Shown piece by piece: positions 22,606 to 33,557 of a DNA stretch of 64,000 bases. A program made the position numbers and the translations under genes. How positions within the stretch are numbered: position 1 is the stretch's first letter; every line of letters starts with the position of its first letter. The notes beneath the pieces are model-generated. The model saw only the letters and a list, made by a program, of their open reading frames with translations. It ran no database searches and was not told the DNA's origin. Source of the DNA: Thereva unica (lineage: Eukaryota; Arthropoda; Insecta; Diptera; Therevidae); the NCBI GenBank assembly GCA_949987705.1, contig OX465284.1:117471052-117535051 (forward strand), given 5' to 3'.

Positions 22606-25264
22606 GTCTCTAGGAGCGTGGTCAGACTCAGCGAAAATGGGTACTGGCAAAGATAATCCATACAGACTTAGCAACATACTTGGTATGACTGACAACAGTC
22701 AAAAGTTCGCCGGTTTCATCTTCCTTGAATTTACTATCAACCGTGCTAGTTTGAAGGTCTGCATTAAGCTAGAGTTAAGTTCTTGCCTTATTCTCATGAA
22801 AAATAAATTCTCTTTAATGCCGCAGCCGTTAAAAGTGCGCGTGAAGATCATTTAATCGTGAACTCTCGTTGTAAATAAAACAAACATAGCTTACGATTCC
22901 CTCTGCGTCTATAGACGTGCTCTGTAGATAAACATCGTGAATTTTTTCTATTAATCCCAATGTGTTAAAAGGTAAACAAAAACTATGCCATCGCGAAAAA
23001 GTGGGTCAACTGCTCTGTTATCATAATTACCAGATCACGATAACGCCATCAATATTGGGCCACACGATTATGTCACTCGAGGCAATCTTAACCCGCCGAA
23101 CAGTATCAACAGGAACAATGTGTAGGTACCACACCGCTGTGCACGATGCACTATCACCGGGGCCACCAGCACCACATGTTGCAGCGCTCCTTCTATGGCG
23201 ATGCTATCAGCATTTTTGGCCTCTTTTTCGAAAAGAAAAATGGGAGCCCCAAGAAGGTAAAATCCAGTGCAGTGTGCAGCAGGTATGTGCAGTTGGACTG
23301 TGCTTAGTTGTGCTTGAAATTCCCACGAGGCGCGAATGCAAATGAACGATTTCTATGTCGTGTCGTCACGTGTCGTCGACAGCCAAAGAGTCGCGCCGTA
23401 AATATGTTATGTACGAGGAACATGTTGACGCGGCGGCTACGGTGCCGGTTAGCTGCAGCTACATGAAAGGTATTGAATTCTAATGGTGGAGTTCCTCACT
23501 TCCGTAGCGCGCGCAAGGTGCCAAGCACAAACATAGCAGCAGTCGTTTGCACGTACTACCACTGCAGTCAGCACCACCTGTGGAGGAGGAGCGAACGAGA
23601 AGCCATGAAAATGAAATCGAATTTATAACCGCTAGATTTTTCGCGTGAACAAGCATCGGAGACCGGACTTCCACATATCATCATTTCATAAGCATCGCCC
23701 GATGGGATGGTTCCGCTTGCACGGCCACCAGCCAGTTGAGCGATGGGGATGCATTATGGTGGAACATCATCATAGGAGTCAAGTATCGTGGTGACACTGA
23801 CTGTATTTGCAGATATACATTGCCTCCGGATATGACGAAAATAGCACATTGGAACAGCGCAAACAATGAAACAATGAGAAAATGCGCGTTTTTAATTCGG
23901 CTTAGACAAGTTCCATTGTTTCTATGTTGTTCTATGCCAGTGGCCGTCCATTTTAAGTTACATGATAGCTTCGACTGGCAACAAGCTTGTTTGTTGTTGT
24001 TGAATTAAAAGTTATTATTTTACTCGCCTCCCCTCCGCCGGCTTTCCGCTAATTACAATTACAACAGGCCCCCATTATTCTCCGATTTGTTAGCGAAGCA
24101 CTGAGCATCGCCAGAGTGGTGCTTCGCTGAATTTTTAATCCAAGGTCATTGCACACTTTCTGCATTTCGAATAAGGTGGAAGCTTTTGTTAAAATGCCAG
24201 GCATCCCAGCTAACAGCGCTGCATTTCCCCGCCCAGATGCCGGAGACAATAGCGAAAGTAATGCCCTCTCTTGAACAGGTCAGGAATTAGACGGATTCCC
24301 CGAGAGATTCGAAATCTGCATTTTGCATATGCCCAGCGTCGTAATTATGCAGATTGTGCTCATCCACGGCAATTTTCACCTCGTTTGCCAGGTACCACTT
24401 ACCCCCGCCGCAACTTCCTTACATGGAGGAGTACGGCAGCGTTGAAGTACGGGAATGTGACCGGAATTATTAATTTTTTTTTTGTAAAAATAACAACAGC
24501 ACGAGGGAAAATGATTCACGGCATCTTGAGTAACTCCGAATGCGGTAATTGCCGTGCACGTAAGTCCCCGTGGTGAGATCACGTTGCGTGGCACGCTGCT
24601 CCTTAGGCAAATCAGCGGAGTTGGCCCCGTGAAGGATAAGAAATGTTCGCGGTGGGCACAGGCACTTCGTCACGGCCTCTGATGTAATTGCAACAATTTC
24701 CCTCGACCAAAATAGCGAAAATTTCTTTTGTTCTAACGCAAAGATTTGCAGAACTAACAACCAAAACAGCAAAATGGGCGAAGTTGATTTTCTGAACAGT
24801 TTCGCAGCTCTTCTGGCCTAATGGAATTAGTCACCTTCAAGTGGAACGATGCTGGCCCGGCGAGTTCGTATATTTGGCTTCGATGGCGGCGGCGATTGCT
24901 TGCTTTCAGATCGAAATAACTTCTTTCCTCAAGACGTGCTCCTGCCTCCGGTGGCGGGTCCTCTAGCGTCGTTCTCGCTGTTTATTATTTGTGTGTTGAC
25001 TTGGAGACTCTAAGTGGATTCCTGGGCGATGTTTTATGTGAAGAAACATTGGAGCCTCTTCAATGTGCAAAATTTTAATAGTTGATGACAATTGTAATTG
25101 CGTTTTTGATTTTATGATTTTAAAACAAGCGGAAATGAGTTTGTGGCCTACGAGAGTCATCGTTCACGTCTTGAAAGAGTTATGTGCATTCTTTTGCGAC
25201 TGGGTGGTATTTTGTAAATATAGAAATAGTTGAAATTGCTGGACACCTCCGAGGTCTTGTTACT
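22606..25264. other. Intergenic, no gene recognised
   Basis: GC content is slightly raised from 23.1 to 25.0 kb. Several open frames on both strands overlap each other, which points to composition rather than coding. Confidence 0.35.
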
Positions 25265-25313
25265 AGAGCTCATAGAGCTGATCTAACTCAGAGCTCATAG
25301 AGCTGATTTAACT
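25265..25313. repeat. Tandem 25-bp duplication
   Basis: AGAGCTCATAGAGCTGAT(C/T)TAACT occurs twice back to back. Confidence 0.85.
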
Positions 25314-28160
25314 TTATATTTTCTTATTTAATAAATGTAGATTTATAAGCCTTGAAGGCAATCCCCAAATCCAAAAATCAAATCCTTAAAGTGATCCTGC
25401 CCGAATCGACCTTACATATCCGTGGACTAGCCTGCAGCAGGCCCCACACGTCAAAACGCCTTCACGGCATTCGAAACAGGCGCAGTACGCCTGAGTAAAA
25501 ATAAGACTCGGCAATAAGACATAGCGTCAAATCACTTGTTTGGTACTCAAATGCTCACACTTTTTCTAGAGTCAAGAGAGCAAAATTTGTATAGAGCGAA
25601 GAAAACGGTGAATTATCTTAATGACCATAAAGGGTTGCTTCAGCGTATTCAGAAGACCAGTTCTCGTTCCATTGCGTAGGTCAAGCAGCATTGGACATGG
25701 TTAGTACTTACTTGAGGGACCGCGGCACGACACTCGGCATGCGCATTTGTTCGCTGTTGCGGGTGCGCATATGCTTTTAAGAAAATTAACTAACTCAATC
25801 ATTTTTACTTGGGACGTGACAACGATAAGATTGGCGGTAGTAAAAAGGGTAATATACCTGAGATTACAATGGCCACATAAAAAATGCGCTATTTTCCTTA
25901 AAACTTGCTAAACTGTCAATGTCCTCATTTTCAAAGAAAAAAAAGCAGTGTTTTGCAGCTATAAATGAGTTTTTAAGAACACAAATTCCATATAAAGTTA
26001 ACAAGCCCTAAAAACTTGCCTCTACACATCCCAGTCCAGCCATCTTATGCCCTACGCTTCCCTTCTACTAAACAGCCTTATTTAAAATATGGTGTATTAT
26101 CTTTTTAAAGATTCTATTTTTGTTAAAATTCGACAGCCACTTTTTATGCTTCAAGGAAAACAAACTGTGGGCCTTTAGGCATCCGCAACGTCTAATCTTA
26201 ATCATCTTCAAGACAGGCGTAATCAAGCTTATATTCTTGCCCAACAGTTGTCTTGACATTTATGATGAAATGATCCCGTATACTTTTGATAACATGAATG
26301 TATTTGCATGGGCACAGGACTATTAGACTCTAGATTGTCCTAGGATTTCATCTTTTTTGTGAATGGCAAAAAATGTAGTGATTTAAAAAATATGTAAAGA
26401 AGATTATTTGAATGAATACGATAGTTGTGACCGATATTAAACTTAATAGAATTACATTTAAAATGCACCTTCTTGATAAAAATAGAAAACCAACTCTGAA
26501 GGGAATTCCCTCTTTCATTATGGCGCCATCTATCATTTTCGTGCAAAATTCTTAATAAATAACAACAAAAGTTTTCATTTTAAATTTGGCGCCATTTTAA
26601 TTGCCTTCACGGACATTTGACAGATAATGCGTTCAAATTTAACGTCAAAGTTTGTACTTTAAATAAAAATAAAAATATCATCGCTTTTTACAAAAATATT
26701 GCGCTTTCCTGTGGATTTAAAATGACACCTCTTGTTGAAAGACTATAACCCAACACTTTTCATTCCCTTTAAATATGACAAACCCCGACCAAGTCGTCCT
26801 CAGCAAACCTCATCAAAAACCCAGACACATTCTATCCAAAAAATCTCAAGGCAGTTACCGAGTTGTTAAAACCACCGCAGAAACAGGCGAGGCTAGAATT
26901 GGGAGAATAATTACAGCTAAAAGAACCCACAAGGGCGTGATGCGTCCAAATCTCACACCTGGGATCAATCAAGACTTCTGTGCCACAACAATTAACCAAC
27001 CCGCAACAGCACTCCGTCGCATCCTAGCTCCCAAAGTACCCCTTCCATGCCGCCTTCCCTCGCCCACAGGAGAACGACCCAAATTCAGCGCGGCATTATC
27101 ATAAATTTAGCATAATATTTCCGGGGAGCTGGAAGAAAGCGCGGAGCATAAAAAGTGGTCATTGCAAAACGCTCACCTTGACCCCCAATTAATCGTTTTT
27201 TACTTTTATCATATTTCTTTGCTATCGATCAACTAAAACCTGTGAAACCCCATTTGGAAATGTTTTGAGTTTTTTCCTGCCGAGTCACTCTCGACGTATG
27301 GGTGCCGGTGGGCAAAGGTGCTGCCGTGCTTCTCGTGTGAGGTAAAAATGCAAATTGGCGGAATTGAAGTGACGAAGACGGCAAAAGGTGGAATCAAATA
27401 AAAAGGGTTTTATGCACGAGTCGAGGGCTTCCCAAAGGCGATTAGAGAACTGCAAGGGAAGGCCTTACGGCTTGGCTGAATTGTGACGTGTCCCTGTGTT
27501 ATTGGAAGGGCAAAATGCGAGGAAAATTGTATTTCAGATTCAGATATTGGATACATAATAACAATAATTGGGTTGCTTCTGGGGCATTGCAGAGGAACTT
27601 ATGTAAGACAGTGATAGGTAGCAGAAAAAGGGTAACACCGTTATTAAATCCTTCGCAAAGTATAGTGATAGTGGCCTTGAGTGTAAGCCATTTGTGTAAA
27701 CGAGCTCTAGACAAAATTTATGGGTTAGAAAAGGTCGGCGTATTAAACTTTTGTGGGGCCCAATTACTGGAAATCGGAAGTGTCCAGATTTTGTTTCGTG
27801 AAAAGTACCCAAATCACAATTTCCTACGAGAAGCACCACTTAAGTCGACACGTTTGAAGTGGACAACTATACTCAACCTTTTCTTATGTTATCAGGTTTA
27901 AACTTGCAGGCGCAGAGCAGAGAGAAGTCTGGAGGAAGAAGCTAATGGAGGCCAAGGCTCGTATTGGTCTGTGGAGCCTTAGAAAATAGAAGAGAAGGAA
28001 AACTCGATTAATTTATATGCTCTAACATCTCATTGCACCATAAAAAAATCCTTCAGGCAGATAATACGCATCAGACGGTCGAGTCCACTGAGGTGAGCCT
28101 ACCATAATCTGGTTCTCAATGTTATGTCAAAAATAATGGGATTGCGTTGGCGGCCTGCAT
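25314..28160. other. Intergenic, no gene recognised
   Basis: Apart from the 30-bp repeat copy at 26186-26215 I see nothing defined. The frames at 26775-27104 and 27488-27901 have no domain or splice support. Confidence 0.35.
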
Positions 28161-28190
28161 CAACGTCTAATCTTAATCATCTTCAAGACA
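26186..28190. repeat. Exact 30-bp direct repeat, two copies 1,975 bp apart
   Basis: Copies are at 26186-26215 and 28161-28190, starting CAACGTCTAATCTTAATCAT and ending CTTCAAGACA. Flanks differ after a few bases, so this is a short shared piece, probably from a dispersed element. Confidence 0.85.
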
Positions 28191-28383
28191 CAGTCTTCGA
28201 CGGAACCCTCTTTGACGCTACCGCCAAGGTGAGAATCGAGGGGATTTCTTTGAATCGACGCCTCGTTTAGTAAACGCATAAGATAAGCAGTCCTGGGCTT
28301 TCACTGAGGACGGCCTCAAGACGTAATAAGTGCAAGTGACAGGATCTGCTTTCAGAGCTTTCAGCTTGAGGGCTTTAGTTACT

Positions 28384-28481
28384 CCTGTGCTGAAAGTCGG
28401 GTCGTGTGGCGTGACAAGTCGTTTGAGTTGAAGAAAGTGACGTTGAAGTCGAATTACGACTTTCAGCTGAAGGCGTATAAA
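28384..28481. repeat. Single unit of the palindromic MITE family
   Basis: One unit with CCTGTGCTGAAAGTCGGGTC at the left, GTGACAAGTCGTTTGAGTTG inside and ACGACTTTCAGC at the right, without the second unit seen at 14.2 and 33.4 kb. Confidence 0.75.
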
Positions 28482-28599
28482 CTCAACTTGGCCCTTCCAC
28501 TCTATCCCCCGCCCCTCTCTGGACTTGTCACGCCACATGAATCTATTTTCAGCGCGTTGTTAAACACACCCTCAATATCTTCGAAAGGGAGAGATTTCT

Positions 28600-29100
28600 T
28601 TGACCTGTAGGAGCCTTTCGATATCTCTCACTAGAACGTGCATGGCAGTCTCTCTGGATCTGGACGGTCGGCGGCAAACTGTAAGCAGAGAAGTGCGTTC
28701 GTCGTAAGAACCCTGCCCCTCACATGCGTGTCTATAACCTTCTCCATCGTTTTCAGAAGAAAGAAGAGAGGCTGATGAGTAATAGAATTTTGCTTTCTTG
28801 CACGACTTTTCTCCGCTTTGGGAATAAAGACCACCCTAGCTTCTTTCTAGCAACTCGAAACATGAGCCAGCGGAAAGCTAAGTTCTAAAGCCTCATTTGA
28901 GTCAGTTAGTGTAAAACCCAGAGTAGTTAGTGCTCTAAGTAGCTCCATAGGATCCCTGTTACTCTCGGGTCCTCAGGGTTATTGCTGGAGGCAATCCCGT
29001 TTCAGTGATCTGGAAGCTTGTCTATTTCCTCGCAGAAGGCTTTCTCCATAATTTTCGTTTGGATCTTCTCAGTTCTTTATTGTAGTCCGTGCGATCTTTG
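28600..29100 (-). mobile_element. Non-LTR retrotransposon RT relic
   Basis: On the minus strand, frames broken by shifts read DYNKELRRSKRKLW near 29090-29050, then CEEIDKLPD, then VFIPKAEKSRARK and FLLKTMEKVIDTHVRGRV near 28830-28700. These correspond to the stretch before the reverse transcriptase and its first RT motifs (PKxGK ... RPISLTSFLLKTMEK in intact jockey/R1-like elements). The RPIS core is altered. This is an inactive remnant. Confidence 0.72.
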
Positions 29101-29130
29101 TTTTTTATTCCTCTGCTAATTGAGCGATGG

Positions 29131-31796
29131 CTTACATCAAAACAATTAAGTGGAGGTATGTAATTGGACCAATATTATTTTACAAATAACTTTAATTGAA
29201 ATTGGTTGAAGAATTTTTGTGCCACCCTATTTAGAAACAAACAGCATCGGTAAAATGATGCTTCTTCAGAACTCACACAACTCCTGGAATGCATGATTAA
29301 CATCCAGTGACTCACTTCAGTCGATCTGGTGACAGTACAGTACGTATTTGTCATTCTGGCAGTTTCGCGGTTTACAGATCCACGTAAATCACTAAATAGC
29401 CATTCCAATAAGGCTCCCACACATAACCAATATTTTTTTTATTATTACTCGAAAGCTTTTAAGGTAAACTTCGTAATAAAACTGATGTAACAACATCCGT
29501 TCGAAAGCGGCTGTTTATACACCGCTGCGATAGCGAATGTTCTACAAAAACACAAAAATAAATTTCGTGTTACCTTTTATCACCTACGAAAAGTCAACAG
29601 GTAGAATTTACAAGTTTTGTTTATCTCAAGAACAATAATTAGCGAAACAGGTTCTCGCCCGCTTCTCACAACATCCCAAAAAGCGATCGTAAAACGCGAG
29701 TTCTGTTTTCTTATCAGTAATAAATCATGCACGGAAAACATTGGGAAAAAATGAAAACTACAAGTCGTGACTGATACGAGATTTCACACCTTTCGGCAGT
29801 AGTGACTGTTCTGATTGTCAGTTTTGCATGACTACGAACAGGCCTTGATCTTTTCGTGTCGTGTCCAAAACAGCGCCAGAGTCGACACTGATAAAAAGAT
29901 ACCGCCGAGGGTAATTGCTGCATTACGACAGCGTAGACCCGGCGAGTACAATTGTAGAACAGCCGCGCGTCCGGAGTTGGAACTACCGCCTGCTGGTACT
30001 GCTCAGGTGTTTCGCAAGTTCAGCAATCCATCCGCCCTAGTTGCGTTAGTAAAGCGATCAGCCAGCCCGCAACGATGACAGTCATCGAAGGAAAGCGAGA
30101 GTAGACGTGACAGACGGATAGGCAAGATCGCTGCTAGCGGGCATCCACTTTTGCTCACTTTCGAAGTGCTTATGCCGCTTAGTTGATTGGGCGGACGGAT
30201 GGCTGATGAGTGCGGGCATCACGCCCGACATCAATGCATTCGATTTTGTTTATTGGAACATTTTTGTTCGCCAGATGCAATTAGCCACCAGCGCACAATC
30301 TGCAAGCGCTTCGATCCGTCACGAGTGGATGACCAACTGGCAAAATGAACTCTTCCAGTTGAGTACTTTTGTTGCTGGTCTAGAAAATCCATGCCGATTC
30401 GTGAATCTATTTTCTTCCTACCAATAAAACATCCACTCGAGCAGCCTAAGATCGACTACTGTTATCACATTTCTATTCATAGGATGTCTTCACGAAATAT
30501 GGCTATGGAAAAACTATCTCTGGATTCCGCTATTTTCAGATCTCTTCATGCTTTCTGGAGTCGGCTGCGCACACACAGCCAGGGACCAGATGAGCATCTT
30601 CTTGCTGAAGATGCAGTTCCAAGAGCGCTCTGTTGGAGGCGTTGGCTGTAAGATAGCACTTCTTTGTTGTTGCCGTTGCTTAATGGTTATTGCACGAGGA
30701 GTGATGGAGTGCTGCAGGAGATTAACTGCAAAGTTCTATTCTTAACCTTAACTGAGGCCGAGGATGAAGTGATTAAAATCAATCAGGTCATTATGAGCGG
30801 CGAGATCGCTGCTGTGCGGAGCGGTCGCGGCTTGACGAAGCTTAAATTAGCGAAATAAATTTGATTACATGCTTTATTGTATTGCGGCGAAAACAATTCA
30901 TGGCGGCTCATACCGCGCGGAAACAGGTACAAGAACAGCGCGTGAACGGGGGATTGCGCTCGGAGTGCTTTTTAATTGAGCAGAACTATTTGTTGGCCGG
31001 AATGCGATAAGTGGACTGAAGTGCGAGAATGCAACGCAAATGCCTGAGGCGAATTGTGCTTGCTCCAGGAGACCATATGTAAATTGGATATTTGTTAATC
31101 CTCAATTAGAATCTGAGGCAAGGACTTGGGACGTAACAAATTCTGCTGCGAGGGTCACCTTGAATTTTTAGTCGTGTGGTAAAGTAGCGGGCAAGCCCAA
31201 CTATTGCTAGTCTCCAGAAACGTTACGCGCCATTGATTATCTGCGTTTACTAGAGGCTTGCCATATCTTCTAAATTTCACTACATTTTGTTTCAAGCTTA
31301 ATTTTTGAACTCCTTCAGAAAGTAAAGTAGAGGACTTTTACCATGACCCCTGGTCGACCCTGGTCATTTGTATTCAAGTTATACCACGTCCAAGAAGGCC
31401 AAGATGCTGATTACGCTACCGAAAGCCACTGTAAGAGAGATCCTGGACATGAAAAGGCAATCCTTCACATATTTTGTGGCACCAATCACAGGAATCACGG
31501 GAATTACAAGTTTCAGTTGAAAAGAATGAGTTCAACTGTGCCTGGCGAACGTCAGCAAAGAGCAAACAGTCATCCGTGAAGTTTATTCAAATTGAATTCT
31601 CTAAATTAATCATAACACCTGAGGAATATGTTACTGTGTATTGCCGTAGTGATATAATTGATCTCGAGTTATTAAAACGTAGAGGAATAGCCGCTGCAGA
31701 AGTTTATTGCCATCTTCTTAATTGCGAATGCCTAAAAGCAAATACTTGTAATATTATACGTGTTGCGAAACTCACTCAGGCAAGAATTCTAGAGTC
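29131..31796. other. Intergenic, no gene recognised
   Basis: A more GC-rich patch lies at 29.9-30.2 kb. It could be an untranslated exon or control region, but no splice pair or coding frame supports this. Confidence 0.3.
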
Positions 31797-31990
31797 GATC
31801 ACCTGCCGTACTTAGCAGATATTGCGCCATCTGACTTTCGTTTATTACATTTCATTTAAACAGCGCAATCAATGTAAGAACTCGCCTTAAGTCGTTTTCG
31901 CATCACGCACATTATATTTCGACAAAAACGGGATTGAACCTTTTGAAGAAAGAAGAGGGCAACCCAGTAATGACGTAATTAGAAAGATTA
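31797..31990 (+). mobile_element. Mariner-like transposase C-terminal relic
   Basis: The frame from 31797 reads DHLPYLADIAPSDFRLLHFI then stop. PY.xDxAPSDF is the mariner signature around the third catalytic Asp. A second frame downstream (about 31910-31990) reads YFDKNGIEPFEERR, resembling the family's C-terminus. Stops and shifts show it is dead. Confidence 0.5.
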
Positions 31991-32131
31991 TATCAAATAA
32001 AAAAGTCTACAGAAATTCTGCAGCGGAGGCATGATGACTCTGCCAGAAATATGTCAAAAAGTCATCGATGAAAACATCTCAGATGAAACGTGAAAAAATT
32101 GATGAAAGTCATGAAAGCAGGTCCAAGGTCC

Positions 32132-32224
32132 AGGTCATGTCCAAGAAATAGGTGGATGGAAGACGTTCTAGAAGATATACGAAAGGGATGTATTAACGAA
32201 CTGAAGAGAATTAGCAAACGTTAG
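32132..32224 (+). mobile_element. Non-LTR retrotransposon C-terminal relic
   Basis: The frame RSCPRNRWMEDVLEDIRKG runs to a TAG. PR.RW.D.V..D.. is common near the C-terminus of RTE-like non-LTR polyproteins and other retroelements. Only the tail is preserved. Confidence 0.45.
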
Positions 32225-33009
32225 TCTTACAAGGACTATAGCGACTCATTTAAGAAGAAGTTGAGTAGAGTGAGCAGTAAAATTTATACCTTGGAAAACA
32301 CTTTCCACATTTCTACATTATTTTCAAATTTTCATTACTGCTGCATTCACGCATACCATGATAATTCCATATTCCATCCAACTTCGGCTTGAATTTTAAT
32401 TTTGCACAATTAAACCGATTTTTACGCACCACCTAGCGGCTAATACTAGAAACGATTACTTCCACTCAAGATATTTGACAGCGGCCGGCTTCGATAACGC
32501 CCCACCGCAGTACACAGTACAATCACGCGTGTTGAAGCGAGTTAAGTGAAACAGTGACATGCATGAAATGCTATATCTTAAATCAATGTCTTTGTTGCTC
32601 CACACGCAACCGGTCGGGTCAATCGGGTCAGTAATTTTTGCGTGATTGGAAAACATTTAAAGAAAATCATTCTTACTTTCTCTTCGACGTATTTTGTTCA
32701 TTGATTTCACGGATTTCAGTAGTGAAAATCACTTCTGTCAAGATTTTGTTTGCGACTGTTTCTAATTGAGGAAAAGTGTTGAGGTGTGACATCTGATATG
32801 ATTGTCAATAGGCAGATTTTACCATATTTTTGCGGCCAATCAGAAAATTACTACGATGATTTTAAATTGTGAAAAAGAATCACAGCAGCAAATCTTTTCA
32901 TTAAGCTTCAGACAAAGGCAGAAAAGAGAATTATGAACACTTTTACGAAGAGGAAAGAAATTTGTGAAGAAATTATAATTAGGCAGCAAAGATCGATAGT
33001 TGCAAAACC

Positions 33010-33090
33010 ATAGCTCTTGGGGGAATCGAACTCGCAGTCTCTGCCACGGCAGCCACGACAGCTTACTCTAGGCTGCTGAGAAGTTTATGA
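33010..33090 (-). repeat. tRNA-like SINE head, minus strand
   Basis: On the minus strand CAGCAGCCTAGAGTAAGC resembles box A and GCGAGTTCGATTCCC is a near-perfect box B. The spacing matches a tRNA head. The acceptor stem is not intact. Confidence 0.6.
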
Positions 33091-33335
33091 AATAATTACA
33101 TTGCGATTTAGCTGTTGTGGCACGTCTTGTTGAAACACACGCTGTTTTAAAGCAAATAAAAAATGACGACATGTGGCAGTGTGAATTGTGTTCGTTGAAG
33201 AAATTATTGTACCGAATGGATTTTGTATGGGAACGAATCCAAATTGTAATGAAAAATTCATCATAGAACATTTACATTGCATAGGGTTTTTCGACAAGGG
33301 GTATCATTTCAGATTTTTCACGCAATAGAGCCGTA

Positions 33336-33557
33336 GGCCCCTAGGCTGAACGGCGAGTCGTGCTTTGTGAAAAGTCGTTTGAATTGAGGAAAGTGATGTT
33401 TCGGTCGAACTACGAGTTTCAGCACAGGGGCTAGAATCGAAATGCTAAGCTGAGCTTAGGCCCCTGTACTGAAAGTCGTGATTCGACTGAAACGTCACTT
33501 TTTTTCAACTTAAACGACTTGTCGTGTTGTGACGACTTGACTTGCAGCACAGGTGCC
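33336..33557. repeat. Two-unit palindromic MITE copy
   Basis: Units 33336-33431 and 33459-33557 with a 27-bp spacer containing GAAATGCTAAGCTGAG, matching the spacer near 14.26 kb. Inner ends read TTTCAGCACAGGGGC and GGCCCCTGTACTGAAAGTCG. Confidence 0.85.

Noticed and set aside
22285..22695. 136-codon minus-strand frame
   Set aside because: It coincides with the SINE copy; shared peptide with the frame at 11304 only reflects the shared SINE sequence.
26775..27104. 109-codon basic frame with ATG
   Set aside because: No recognisable domain, no splice partner and no signal; composition alone can explain it.
31343..31579. Possible RNase H or other retrotransposon fragment
   Set aside because: A faint resemblance in another frame was too weak to support.
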